A DNA stretch of 38,292 nt from Acidimicrobiaceae bacterium. Lineage in GTDB: Bacteria > Actinomycetota > Acidimicrobiia > Acidimicrobiales > RAAP-2. Shown here piece by piece: positions 1 through 8,908 of the stretch; position 1 is the stretch's first letter; each line of letters starts with the position of its first letter. The notes below the pieces were generated by a model. That model did not search any database. It was given only the letters and a program-made list of their open reading frames with translations, and had not been told where the DNA came from. The position numbers and the translations under genes were made by a program. Location: assembly GCA_003161575.1 (NCBI GenBank), contig PMOE01000041.1, positions 1 to 38,292 of the forward strand. Direction: 5' to 3'.

Positions 1-1402
1 TCCAGACGGCGGGGGCGGGGACGGGGGTGACGGTCCCTTGCCCGGTGGAGGGGATGATGGACGGGGCGCCGTCTTCTCCCGCGCCCCACCAGTTGGTGCC
101 GCCGGTGATGTTGACCGACTGGCCGGCGATGAGGCCGGTCGTCGCGCTGAGGGTGGCCGTCGCCGGGTCCGGGGTGAGATCGGTGGTGTAAGAGAGCGCC
201 GCGGTGGTGGCGATGTAGGTGTGGTTGTACTGGTCGGCGATCAGGGCCCCGACCGTGCAGTTGACGAGTCCGGCGTCGACGAAGACCTGGCTCGGCGGAC
301 ACGAGGCCTGCGTATCGGTGCCGTAGTACGCGCTGATGCCCATACTTTGGGCAAGGCTGCAGTCGGCCCCGATCGGGCACCCTCCGGTGGGTACCGAACC
401 CACTCCGGTCGTCAACGGCAGGACGAAGCCCGGAGCCGGTGCGGTGTAGTTCGAGTCCGTGATTTGCCAGTATTGATGGGCCCCCGAGTACCCGAGATAG
501 GTCTCGTTCCCCCCGTTGCCGCCCGGTCCGGTCCCCGTCACGATCGCCGCCGCCGGGGCGTTCAGGGACTCGATGAACGGTGTCGTGAGTGCGACGTAGT
601 TCACGTTGGTGCAACTCGTCCCGAGCGCCGTCGTGCCGGGCACGGCGTCGAGTACGTAGGCGTTCGTACCGGGCGGCGGGTTGGTGCTCACCACGCCGGT
701 GCCGCTGAAGGTGCAGTTCGCTTGGCCGAACCAGTAGAAGTTGGTCGCGAGGGAGGTCGCCGAGAGGCCACCCACGGTCGAGACCACCACGTTGTAGGTG
801 GTGGCCGGCGAGGTGACGTCGGCGGTGGGCGCCGCCGGGACCGTACCGGTGATCTCGGTGCTGCTGTCGACGGTAAAGACAGTGAAGGGAGCCACGGTCG
901 GGGCGGCGATCTCAGGCACGGCCGCCGGGGTGAAATTGGTCCCGAAGATGATGATCGTGTTGCCCCCGTTGTTCGGGGCATTGTCGCCGTGAATGGACGT
1001 CACCGTCGGTGGGTCCGCGTAGAGGTACTTGTCGGCGGGCACGATCGGCGACGTTCCCCCAGACGTCGTGACGGTGACGTCAACGGTGCCGAGGGCGCCG
1101 GCGGGGGCGGTCAGCTTGATCGAACCCGTAGTGTCCTGCGCATAGGGCGGAAGCACCGCCACGGTCCCGAAATGGACCGCCGTGGCATTGGTGAAGGCTG
1201 AGCCGGTGATCTGCACGGCGGTGCCGCCTCCCGGCGGCCCCCCCGCCGGGGTCACTGTATGCACTGACGGAACCGACGCTGCCGCCGCGGGAAGCACGTC
1301 GACGGCGGTCAGGGCCAGGCCCAGGGTGCCGAGGCACAGGGTCGCTGCCAACCCCGCCTTCAAGAATCCAGCGACTCGACGAGATCCACTGTGGATGCCC
1401 AT
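1..1402 (-). CDS. Secreted TIG/IPT-domain protein, 3' end outside window
   Basis: The frame is open from an ATG at 1402 to the window edge (467 codons), so the C-terminus is missing. AGGAGG lies about 10 bases upstream of the ATG. Residues 1-42 are a typical signal peptide: basic start (SRR, K), hydrophobic core LAATLCLGTLGLALTAV, and an AAAA cleavage region. Residues about 45-120 and 122-205 are two TIG/IPT Ig-like domains, each with the family pattern GGGTAVQITGSAF or GGNTIIIFGTNF followed by a short hydrophobic strand. The rest is Gly/Thr/Pro-rich with six widely spaced cysteines (NCTF, TSCT, GGCP, ADCS, ASCP, VNCT), possibly disulfides. It has no catalytic motif I recognise. An exported cell-surface or extracellular structural protein is the likely role. 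Third codon positions are nearly all G/C in this frame, which favours it over the long antisense frame. Confidence 0.85.
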   Translation of the reverse strand, partial: MGIHSGSRRVAGFLKAGLAATLCLGTLGLALTAVDVLPAAAASVPSVHTVTPAGGPPGGGTAVQITGSAFTNATAVHFGTVAVLPPYAQDTTGSIKLTAPAGALGTVDVTVTTSGGTSPIVPADKYLYADPPTVTSIHGDNAPNNGGNTIIIFGTNFTPAAVPEIAAPTVAPFTVFTVDSSTEITGTVPAAPTADVTSPATTYNVVVSTVGGLSATSLATNFYWFGQANCTFSGTGVVSTNPPPGTNAYVLDAVPGTTALGTSCTNVNYVALTTPFIESLNAPAAAIVTGTGPGGNGGNETYLGYSGAHQYWQITDSNYTAPAPGFVLPLTTGVGSVPTGGCPIGADCSLAQSMGISAYYGTDTQASCPPSQVFVDAGLVNCTVGALIADQYNHTYIATTAALSYTTDLTPDPATATLSATTGLIAGQSVNITGGTNWWGAGEDGAPSIIPSTGQGTVTPVPAPAVW

Positions 1403-1526
1403 GGTTGACTTCCCCTCCTGGCCGCGTGATCCTCGGCCGGCGGCCCCCCAGTCCCCCAGCCACCGAATTCCACGGCCAACGATTGCTCACCCGGGACTAT
1501 ACGACCAAAAACGGAATATCCAAACC

Positions 1527-1570
1527 AAAAAAAAAACCCGCCCGAGGAGCTTCCGTCATCTCGCCCGGGC
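1527..1570 (-). terminator. Possible intrinsic terminator or attenuator
   Basis: Read on the minus strand, a GC-rich inverted repeat (arms CCCG..CGAG and CTCG..CGGG with a 2x2 mismatch; alternatively a GCCCG/CGGGC stem extended past a bulge) is followed at once by ten T residues. It sits about 125 bases upstream of the TIG protein ATG and about 900 bases beyond the previous stop codon. It could end transcription from the upstream gene or act as an attenuator in the leader of the TIG gene. The stem is imperfect, so the call is tentative. Confidence 0.4.
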
Positions 1571-1601
1571 CAACTAAAAGGGCACGCCTAGGACGGCATT
1601 G

Positions 1602-1644
1602 CCCGGCGGGACGATCTCCGCCGGGGATCCAGCCGGGTCCCCGG
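1602..1644 (-). promoter_or_regulatory. Two mutually exclusive stem-loops in possible leader
   Basis: CCCGGCGG (1602-1609) is perfectly complementary to CCGCCGGG (1618-1625), with an 8-base loop. CCGGGGA (1621-1627) is perfectly complementary to TCCCCGG (1638-1644), with a 10-base loop. They share 1621-1625, so only one can form at a time. On the minus strand they come just before the terminator-like hairpin at 1527-1570. This order resembles an attenuator or riboswitch expression platform, but GC-rich DNA produces such pairings by chance and no ligand class is recognised. Confidence 0.25.
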
Positions 1645-2473
1645 TTGAGGCGGGATCTAGACCGAGAGGCTGGCGGCTCGAGCCCGGAGCCATGGCGTGG
1701 GTAGGGGCGCCACCCTCCGAGCGGAAGACCGACGGTTCCGGCTACGCCAGGACTCCGCCCGGGGCCGCTCTGCAGAGCTTCTGCCCGGACCGAGTTCGAA
1801 AACCGACTGAGGGGATGCGCACAGTCGGTCATCGAGGCACCGGAGCGACCGTCAAGAGGGAGACGCCGGCATGAAGGCCCCCGTGCTATGTCTGAACAAC
1901 GCGGCGCATCGAAGGCGCCACCCTCATACGCGGTCAAAGGAAAGGGTCCAGGATCCGCAACTCAGGTGATACTGCAATGGCAGTTACGATCGTGGTCAGA
2001 GGGTGCGGCGGTCTCGTTCTTCAGGCGGCGGACAGACCCGATGACCCGTCCGGCAACTCGCGGGTTGGAAGACCGAGAAGAACCGGCAATGACGAGAGGA
2101 TCCTGACACTGAGGCGTGGCCGGGTGTGACCGTCCCCGAAACGCTGCGGAGACACCCATCCCCGGAGTCGAGTGGCGCCGGTGACATGGCCACGGCACTA
2201 ATCGAAACGGCTCTCACCATTCGAGGAATGAATGACGACGTGTTCGGCCATCGATAAGTGGAACCCAACTTAAATCCGTCGGTAATTCCGCCCACCACAA
2301 GAGGCTGTGCCGTGACAACGCCGATTCCTTTGCTGCTGCGCAGTCCGAGCGGCTGCGGACCCTGAAGTTCGGACCTCGGCCGAGCCAGACCGCCGAACTC
2401 CTTACGCCCTCCGGAGGCGGGCAGCCGAGCACTATCCCTCACTGCATCGCTTTGCAACCGGACTCCGCGAACC

Positions 2474-5400
2474 TCAGGCGGTCGGCACTGCACCCACGAT
2501 GTTGTTCACGCTCACTCCTAGCCCGGGCAGTGACCCGATCTCGGTGGCATCCCCGAAGGCGAAAATCCCGCCATCGGACCCGATGAGCCAGTAGCCCTGG
2601 CCGTCAGGGGTGGGGACGACGGCCACGATGTTGGACACGCTGACGCCGAGGGCCGGAAGGGAACCAAACGAACTGGCGTCACCGAAGGGGAACACCGAGC
2701 CGTTCTGGCCGACCAGCCAGTAGCCGCCCGAGTCGTGGGTGGCCGCGATGCCGACGATCGGCGTCGGGCTATTACCCCCGAGGCTTCCCACGAAGGGGGC
2801 GTCTCCGAGGGCGTAAACCGCACCGTTGGCGCTCACCAGCCAGTATCCCCCATCGTCGGCGGTCGGCACGATGCCCACGATGTTGTTCACATGGACGCCC
2901 AAACCGGGCAGGGAGTTTTCGAAGGGGGCGTTGCCGAAGGCAAAGACCCCGCCGTCGGAACCGACCAGGAAGTAGCCCTGGTCATCGGCGGTGGGCACGA
3001 TGCCCACGATGTTGTTGACCTTCACGCCCAAACCGGGCAGGGAGTTTTCGAAGGGGGCGTTGCCGAAAGCAAAGACCCCGCCGTCAGAACCGACGAGAAA
3101 GTACCCTTCGTCGGTGCTGGTCGGCACGATGCCCACGATGTTGTTGACCTTCACGCCCAATCCGGGCAGGGACCCGAAGAAGCCCTGACCCGGCGTCCCG
3201 AATACGAACACCCCGCCGTCCGATCCCACCAGGTCGTAGCCCGATGAAGAAGTGGAGTTGGGCAAGTTGACGATGAGTTGGGCCGTCCCCAGCGACGCCG
3301 AGAAATCCTCGCTCCCGGGGTATGTCCCGATCACCGTGTCGGTCCCGACGGGTGCGTTCGAGGCGACACAACTCGCGAGACCCGAACTCAAAGGACCGCT
3401 GGTGGTGCACAGAATGGTGCCCCCGACAGAGAAGGTGACAGTACCCGACGGGTTCCCGCCCTCGGAGTGAACGGACGTCGCGGTGTAGGTAACCGGCGAG
3501 CCAGAAGTGGTGGAGGCGGGACTGACCGAGATCGTCGTCGTTGTCGGCGCTTGGGCCACGGTCAACGGGGCGCTTCCGTCCGAGCCGGCGAACGTGCCGT
3601 CACCCGAATACGTCCCGGTCACGGTGTCGCTTCCGGCCGGAGCGGTCGAGGCCACACAGCTCCCCGAGCCCGACACAAGGGGTGCGGTGGTGCACAGGGT
3701 TGTCCCCCCGATCGTGAAGGTCACTGAACCCGTCGGTGTCCCACCGCCGTTGACAGTGGCCGAGTAGGTGACCGGCTGGCTGAACGAGGTCACGGCGGGA
3801 TTGACCGAGACGGCGGTGGTCGATGGGAGTCCCACGGTCACGGGTGCACTCCCGATTGACGCTGCGTAGGTGGAATCCCCCGAATAGTGTGCGAACACGA
3901 ATCCGATCCCGATCGGGGTGTCCGTGACGCTGCAGTGTCCCGAGCCCGAGGCGAGGGTGGCAGTGCACAGCGTCGTTAGTCCCACGGTGAAACTCACGGT
4001 GCCCGTTGGTGACCCGGATCCCGACGTGGGGGCGACAGTCGCGCCATAGGTGACCGAATCACCCGAAGTTGAAAATGTCGGGGTGGCCGAGGCGGTGACG
4101 GTCGAGGGAGCCAGCGTGGAATCGAAGCTGAAAACCGTCGCCGCGCCGTCGCTGTCCTCGTTCCCGAGGGGATCGCCGACGACCGCCGTCAGGCCATCAC
4201 CCGAGAGTCCGACCGAAGTCCCGAACTGGCCCGAGTTGGCGGGAGGTGTGAGTGCCACGCCGGGGAACCATCCCGGGCCTTGGTAGTTGTAGACGGTCGC
4301 CTCTCCCGGACCGGTCGCAAAGCTACCCGCTGGAACCTGGGGGTCGCCCACCAAGGCCGTCGTCCCGCTCGATGACAACGACACCGAGGTGCCGAAGTCC
4401 GCCGCCCCGGCCGGGGTCGCAAGCGACGTGCCGGACGACCACGCCAGTCCGTTGAAGCTGAAAACGTCGGCACCTCCCTTGTTGGAACCCCCGCCGGTCG
4501 GGTCACCGACGATTGCGGTGCTCCCGGATAATGACAGGGCAACCGAGGTTCCGAACGCGGACGCACCGCTCGGCACCGAAAGGGCGGTGCCGCCGGACCA
4601 CGATCCGTCGGAGGCCACGTAGGCAGTCACCGACCCCGTGGAATTATCGATCGGAAAACCGACGATCGCGGTGCTCCCGTTTCCCGAGAGGGCGACCGAC
4701 GTGCCGAAGCATACCGATGTGAACCCAAAACACAATGACTGATCGACCGTGTTGACCGGGGGCGTGAGGGGAGTGCCCGCCGACCATGACCCGCTGCTGA
4801 GGGTGAAGATGGTGGCGGCGCCTGGATCCGACCCGAGCGGTCCTCCGCCTTGGGGGTCACCGACGATGGCCGTCGTGCCATTCGAAGACAGCGCGACGGA
4901 AGCGCCGAACCCGCCGGCCGTGTCGGGAGGCGCGAGTGGCGTCCCAGTCGACCACGATCCGTTGCTGAACGTGTAGACGGTCGCCGCTCCGGAGATGAAG
5001 CTGTTGCCGCCGGGGTCACCGACAAGCACGGTCGTCCCGTTCGACGACACGGCCACCGAGGCGCCGAACTCGCCGTAGCCGCTGGGCGGTGTGAGGTTCG
5101 TTCCTCCCGTCAGCGACCTTCCGTTATAGGTGTACACCGTCGCGCTGCCGTTGGCGGTACTACCGCCCCCCGGGTCCCCGACGACCACGGTCGAACCGTC
5201 CGTGGAGACGGCAACCGAGGTCCCGAACTCACTGGGGTCCAAAGCCGGCTGGGAAGCGGCGACGCCAAGGTTCCAGTTGCTCCCGCTCGACGAGTACACC
5301 GTGACCGCGCCAACCTCATTCGTTCCACCCGCCGGATCCCCGACCAGCGCGCTCGCCGCGGAGAGCGCCACGGCAGTTCCAAAAGAGAACGCCCCGGGGG

Positions 5401-7165
5401 GTGGGAGCAGCGAGGTGCCCGTCGACCAGGTGACCCCGGTAGAGCTGTAGACGGTGGACGCGCCGGTCCCCCCGCCGCCCCCCGGGTCACCGACCAGCGC
5501 GCCGGTTCCCGATGAAGTGAGAGCAACCGAAGTGCCGAACGTCCCGGCGCCGGACGGTGGGGCGAGGGTCGCGGATATCACCCATGAGGCGCCGCTGTTG
5601 GTGGATGTATCGATTGTCGCGGCACCGGTGCCGCTCGCACCACCTGCTGGGTCACCGACGAGTGCGGTCGCCGATGTGCCGTTCGTCCACAGGGCGAGCG
5701 AGGTGCCGAAGGCGAAGGACTTTGCCGGGAGTGTGAGGGCGAGCCCTTGCACCCATGAGGCGCCGTTATAGGCGTAGGCGTAGGCCGCACCGTGGGTGGC
5801 CTGACCACCGGTGGGGTCACCGACGAGAGCCGTGAGGCCGTCGGCCGACAAGGCGACCGACGCGCCAAAGGCCCTCGCAACCGTCGGGACGGAGAGCGGG
5901 GTGCCGGTGGACGTAGCCCACGACGTCCCGTTGTACGTGAACACGGTGGCCGCTCCAGGACCTATCTGTCCGCGGATCAGGGGAAGTGCATTTTCCGGGT
6001 CGCCCACCAGTGCGGTGTCCCCGTTGCTGGAAAGGGCGACCGAGGTCCCGAAGAAGGCTGCGCTCGCCGGATATGTCAAGGAGACTCCGGTGGTGTTCCA
6101 CGTCGTCCCGTTGGACGTGTAGACGGTGGCCGCACCGTTACTGCCGTTGTAAGGGTCGCCCACCAGTGCGGTCTCGCCGTTGCCCGCCATGGCCACCGAC
6201 GTCCCGAATTGCGAAGCCCCCGAAGGCGGGGTGAGGTTGGCCACGGCAGTCCACGACCCGCTGCTGTAGGCGTACACGGTGGCCGCGCCGGTAGTCGTTG
6301 TTCCGCCGAGAGGGTCGCCGACGATCGCCACCGTCCCGCTCGCCGACGTTGCGACCGCCGTGCCGAAGACGCCCGCGTTGGCCGGTTGAATGAGGCTGGC
6401 CAGCTGGATCCACGGGTCGACGAGCACGGGGTACGTGGCACCCCGGTCGTCGATGACGATGTGGATGCTCTGACCCGAGGCCACCAGGTGCGCTGGGAGC
6501 ACCTTTCCCGTGGCATCGGTGACCCTCAGTCCCGAATAGGTCACGTTGGAAAGATCCTTGTTCCCGCGCAGCGTCACCGTGGTCGGACCGTTGAGGATTG
6601 GCGTCATGTCTCCCGACGACGCCATGGCGATGACGACGGGCCGGTTCGCTCCGCCCGGGCGCCGGTCGATGGTGAATCGCTGTTCGAAACCGGTGGCGGT
6701 CTTCGAGTACGCCACCGAGAGTTGCCGGTGGTCATAAGTGCGCGTCGTCCCGCGGACAACCTTGCTGTCCTCGGCCAGGGGGCGGACCTGCTCACGTCCG
6801 AACCCCGACGGGACGAGCGCCCAGTGCGCCGGGTGATGGGACCCGGTGGTGATCCGCAACCCTCCGGCAGCCCCAACCGAGAGCGACGGGCCAACCGTTC
6901 TCTCGGCGCGTGAACCTCCCATGTCGGACTGGACCAGGGCCCGCAGAGCCTGCACGGGCGCTCTCGTGACGGCGCCAACGGCCCCGGCAAGCCCCGTCTG
7001 GCTTCCCCCACTCACCGAGAGCACCGCCACAACGAGCAGCAGGGGGATCGAGAGCAACGCCAGTGTCAGTGTGCTCCCGCGGGAGGATCCCGACGCCATC
7101 GCCCGACCGGCCCCCATCCTCCCGGATGCGGGGTTGCTCGGTGTTCTCGGCGCGTGGGTGATCAT
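2474..7165 (-). CDS. Giant secreted protein: FG-GAP-like, Ig-like and GYWL repeats
   Basis: 1563 residues from the ATG at 7165, chosen because a GGGGAG SD lies about 7 bases upstream and a hydrophobic segment (ALLSIPLLLVVAVLSV) follows at about 35-52. The frame stays open upstream to 7585, but that extension lacks protein character. Residues about 90-252 form an N-terminal globular domain ending in DDRGATYPVLVDP. Residues about 260-1017 hold 14 FG-GAP-like units of about 54 residues with the core FGTSVALSSNGTTALVGDP. Residues about 1020-1305 are three bacterial Ig-like domains (pattern VTYSATV ... GTVTFTVGG ... CVAS ... TYSGD). Residues about 1308-1563 are six GYFLVGSDGGVFAFG units, the last ending just before the stop. 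The predicted role is an extracellular, surface-anchored adhesion or scaffold protein. The hydrophobic segment could be a signal peptide or an N-terminal anchor. Confidence 0.88.
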   Translation of the reverse strand: MITHAPRTPSNPASGRMGAGRAMASGSSRGSTLTLALLSIPLLLVVAVLSVSGGSQTGLAGAVGAVTRAPVQALRALVQSDMGGSRAERTVGPSLSVGAAGGLRITTGSHHPAHWALVPSGFGREQVRPLAEDSKVVRGTTRTYDHRQLSVAYSKTATGFEQRFTIDRRPGGANRPVVIAMASSGDMTPILNGPTTVTLRGNKDLSNVTYSGLRVTDATGKVLPAHLVASGQSIHIVIDDRGATYPVLVDPWIQLASLIQPANAGVFGTAVATSASGTVAIVGDPLGGTTTTGAATVYAYSSGSWTAVANLTPPSGASQFGTSVAMAGNGETALVGDPYNGSNGAATVYTSNGTTWNTTGVSLTYPASAAFFGTSVALSSNGDTALVGDPENALPLIRGQIGPGAATVFTYNGTSWATSTGTPLSVPTVARAFGASVALSADGLTALVGDPTGGQATHGAAYAYAYNGASWVQGLALTLPAKSFAFGTSLALWTNGTSATALVGDPAGGASGTGAATIDTSTNSGASWVISATLAPPSGAGTFGTSVALTSSGTGALVGDPGGGGGTGASTVYSSTGVTWSTGTSLLPPPGAFSFGTAVALSAASALVGDPAGGTNEVGAVTVYSSSGSNWNLGVAASQPALDPSEFGTSVAVSTDGSTVVVGDPGGGSTANGSATVYTYNGRSLTGGTNLTPPSGYGEFGASVAVSSNGTTVLVGDPGGNSFISGAATVYTFSNGSWSTGTPLAPPDTAGGFGASVALSSNGTTAIVGDPQGGGPLGSDPGAATIFTLSSGSWSAGTPLTPPVNTVDQSLCFGFTSVCFGTSVALSGNGSTAIVGFPIDNSTGSVTAYVASDGSWSGGTALSVPSGASAFGTSVALSLSGSTAIVGDPTGGGSNKGGADVFSFNGLAWSSGTSLATPAGAADFGTSVSLSSSGTTALVGDPQVPAGSFATGPGEATVYNYQGPGWFPGVALTPPANSGQFGTSVGLSGDGLTAVVGDPLGNEDSDGAATVFSFDSTLAPSTVTASATPTFSTSGDSVTYGATVAPTSGSGSPTGTVSFTVGLTTLCTATLASGSGHCSVTDTPIGIGFVFAHYSGDSTYAASIGSAPVTVGLPSTTAVSVNPAVTSFSQPVTYSATVNGGGTPTGSVTFTIGGTTLCTTAPLVSGSGSCVASTAPAGSDTVTGTYSGDGTFAGSDGSAPLTVAQAPTTTTISVSPASTTSGSPVTYTATSVHSEGGNPSGTVTFSVGGTILCTTSGPLSSGLASCVASNAPVGTDTVIGTYPGSEDFSASLGTAQLIVNLPNSTSSSGYDLVGSDGGVFVFGTPGQGFFGSLPGLGVKVNNIVGIVPTSTDEGYFLVGSDGGVFAFGNAPFENSLPGLGVKVNNIVGIVPTADDQGYFLVGSDGGVFAFGNAPFENSLPGLGVHVNNIVGIVPTADDGGYWLVSANGAVYALGDAPFVGSLGGNSPTPIVGIAATHDSGGYWLVGQNGSVFPFGDASSFGSLPALGVSVSNIVAVVPTPDGQGYWLIGSDGGIFAFGDATEIGSLPGLGVSVNNIVGAVPTA
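2895..3085 (-). repeat. Near-identical tandem repeat units inside the giant gene
   Basis: Positions 2895-2938 and 3024-3067 are identical over 44 bases. With one mismatch the match runs to 2956 and 3085. The offset is 129 bases (43 codons), exactly one GYFLVGSDGGVFAFG protein unit. Identity at synonymous positions points to recent unit duplication or gene conversion, because the other units differ at many silent sites. Confidence 0.85.
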
Positions 7166-7222
7166 TGCGGCTCCCCTGGAGACTCGATCCACCTGTCCCC
7201 CCCTGGGGCCGACGGCATAGGA

Positions 7223-7228
7223 AGAGTA
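7223..7228 (-). promoter_or_regulatory. Candidate -10 box for the giant secreted protein
   Basis: TACTCT on the minus strand lies 58 bases upstream of the ATG at 7165 and fits the actinobacterial TANNNT pattern. No good -35 hexamer is visible at the usual distance. It supports the 7165 start, since it lies inside the discarded N-terminal extension. Confidence 0.3.
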
Positions 7229-7427
7229 TGGCAAAGTCAGGCCCCGAAGAAACTGCACGACGAGATCGCTGATCGGAGCAATCGGGTGCGGACCTTCGAA
7301 ACCCATTGAAGGGTCCCGCGTACGCGGGTGCTGACGTCGGTCGACCGCAGGACCATACCAGGGAGTCCCCCGTGTCAAAGGCCCGCCTCCGGGGCCGAGA
7401 AACAGGCCGGCGGTCCCAGACCCTCCT

Positions 7428-8705
7428 TCAACAGCGGTTCTTGCCATGGCGCGCCGGGCGGTCGGCGCTGTGCCTTTGCTCGGGCAGGGTCGCGGCAATC
7501 CCGCAGAAGGCAACGATCGTCTCGCTGGCGGGATGCAGGCCCAACCGCTCCGGGGCGCCGTGATCGGGACGAGACGGTGGCTCATCGGCCACGTCGTCGA
7601 GCGTCTTGGCTAATGCGGACGCATCACCGGTGGGGAAGAGTCGGACCCAGGGCTCTCGGGACAGCCTTTCAGACAGGGCCCGGTCGTGATCGGACACGAT
7701 GAGGGGCACGCCATAGCGGGCAGCGTCAAAGATCGTGCCGATCTCTTCGGGCCACCCCGGCGTGCGGGTCACGAGGGCGCAGTCGCTGGCCGCGTAAATC
7801 CGGCGCAGCTCGCGCTCGGTGACTGAGCCCTGCAGGTTCACGATCCTCCCGCCGCAACGCTTCACGGCCGGCTCCAGTTCTGCCGGCCTGATCGGGATCC
7901 CGCACACAACCAGGGCGACGGGGTGTTCGACGCGTTCAAGGGCCCGCTTTACCGTCCCGACGTCCTTGTAGGGCCACCATCCACCAATCATCGCGACAAC
8001 AAACTCGGTATCGGCGATAGCGAGTTCTTGGCGGGCGGGTTGTCGTTCGCTGTCTGCGATGTACATGGCGGGATCAGCCACTGCGAATGGCCGCACGACG
8101 GTGTGGCGATTCGGATGGCGCTTTCGGGTAGTCGCCTCAATGGTCGGGTTTGTACACACCACAACGACGCTGCGTCCTCCCCGGGCGAAAATGCGCTCGG
8201 CTACGCGCAGGATCGCTCCTTCGGGTGCCCCTTCGTAGTGCACGAATCGAAGATGGGACGTCCCCGCCAGCTGGGCTGTAGTGGCAGCCAGGCCCTGACT
8301 GGCGGTGAGGATGACAACCACCTCACCGCCCCCACCCAACCGGGTGGCCGTCCGCAGAGCCGCGACCTCGGCGAGACACCTCTGCACGTAGCGTGCCTGA
8401 GCGGGGAGATGGGTCTTGGGGAACAGCCGGTAGAGCACGCCGTGCAACGGCCGCAGCCGCAGCGAGACCCACAGGGCCGCCCGAGCCGTTTGGCCGCTGG
8501 GTCGGTCGACGATACGCGCACCCGTCGCCTCCAGGCCGTCGCGCACCTGGGGGTGCAACCCGTGGACGGCCACGGCCATCGGATCGAATCCGGCATCGAC
8601 AGCACCGTCGCAGAGTCGGATCAGATTGTCGCCCCAGTGACCCGCCGCGCCGTCGGCAAAGTTCTCGATGAGACAGATCCGCGGACGGGAGGCAGCAGTA
8701 GGCAC
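7428..8705 (-). CDS. GT-B glycosyltransferase (GT4-like)
   Basis: 425 residues from a GTG at 8705. The N-terminal half has alternating hydrophobic strands with an ENFADGAAGHWGDN opening. The C-terminal half has the Rossmann-like nucleotide-sugar region: VAMIGGWWPYKDVGTVKRAL (about 235-255), LVVCGIP, then NLQGSVTERELRRIYAASDC and EEIGTIFDAARYGVPLIVSD. The usual GT4 E-x7-E motif is altered here, with Asp in place of the second Glu. It probably transfers a sugar from an NDP-sugar to a lipid-linked or surface glycan at the inner face of the membrane. The last ~25 residues are Arg/His-rich and may be disordered. The donor and acceptor cannot be read from sequence. Confidence 0.85.
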   Translation of the reverse strand: MPTAASRPRICLIENFADGAAGHWGDNLIRLCDGAVDAGFDPMAVAVHGLHPQVRDGLEATGARIVDRPSGQTARAALWVSLRLRPLHGVLYRLFPKTHLPAQARYVQRCLAEVAALRTATRLGGGGEVVVILTASQGLAATTAQLAGTSHLRFVHYEGAPEGAILRVAERIFARGGRSVVVVCTNPTIEATTRKRHPNRHTVVRPFAVADPAMYIADSERQPARQELAIADTEFVVAMIGGWWPYKDVGTVKRALERVEHPVALVVCGIPIRPAELEPAVKRCGGRIVNLQGSVTERELRRIYAASDCALVTRTPGWPEEIGTIFDAARYGVPLIVSDHDRALSERLSREPWVRLFPTGDASALAKTLDDVADEPPSRPDHGAPERLGLHPASETIVAFCGIAATLPEQRHSADRPARHGKNRC

Positions 8706-8908
8706 GGAGCCTTCAGCGTTTCACAAGTCCGACGGCGAGATGCACGTGTCCCGGCCGAGGACGGCGAGTCTTCGACACCGTGCCTCCCTGCAGGACGTGG
8801 ACGGCCGACCAGGTGGCTGCGCATTTGTTGTGATGGATGGGCTGGGGCGCGTTCCGACGTCGAGATCGGACGCCGACCGGATCTGGTCGTGTGCCCCCGA
8901 GGACCGTT

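Larger units (their letters stand above)
1403..2473. other. Gene-free 1.07 kb stretch between two secreted-protein genes
   Basis: No frame here has convincing protein character: the open frames on both strands are Arg/Pro/Ser-rich with no recognisable motif. It lies downstream of the 1563-residue protein gene and upstream of the TIG protein gene, both on the minus strand. Near its left end are a terminator-like hairpin with a T run (minus strand, 1527-1570) and two overlapping GC-rich stem-loops (1602-1644). The 12-mer GGCGCCACCCTC occurs twice, near 1707 and near 1914. This is most likely a long untranslated or regulatory region. I could not match it to a known riboswitch class. Confidence 0.6.

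Noticed and set aside
38-1201. 387-codon open frame on the plus strand opposite the TIG protein
   Set aside because: It is Arg/Gly/Asp-rich with no motif, and the minus-strand frame has a signal peptide, SD and TIG domains. It is a GC-rich antisense shadow.
2474-3243. Tandem repeats as a possible CRISPR array
   Set aside because: The repeats are in-frame protein-coding units of 41-43 codons with divergent, not spacer-like, parts.
5792-6913. 373-codon open frame on the plus strand opposite the giant repeat protein
   Set aside because: Its composition follows the antisense of the FG-GAP repeats; no SD or domain.
7166-7585. N-terminal extension of the giant protein
   Set aside because: No protein character; the 7165 ATG has an SD and a hydrophobic export segment shortly after it, and a TACTCT box falls inside the extension.
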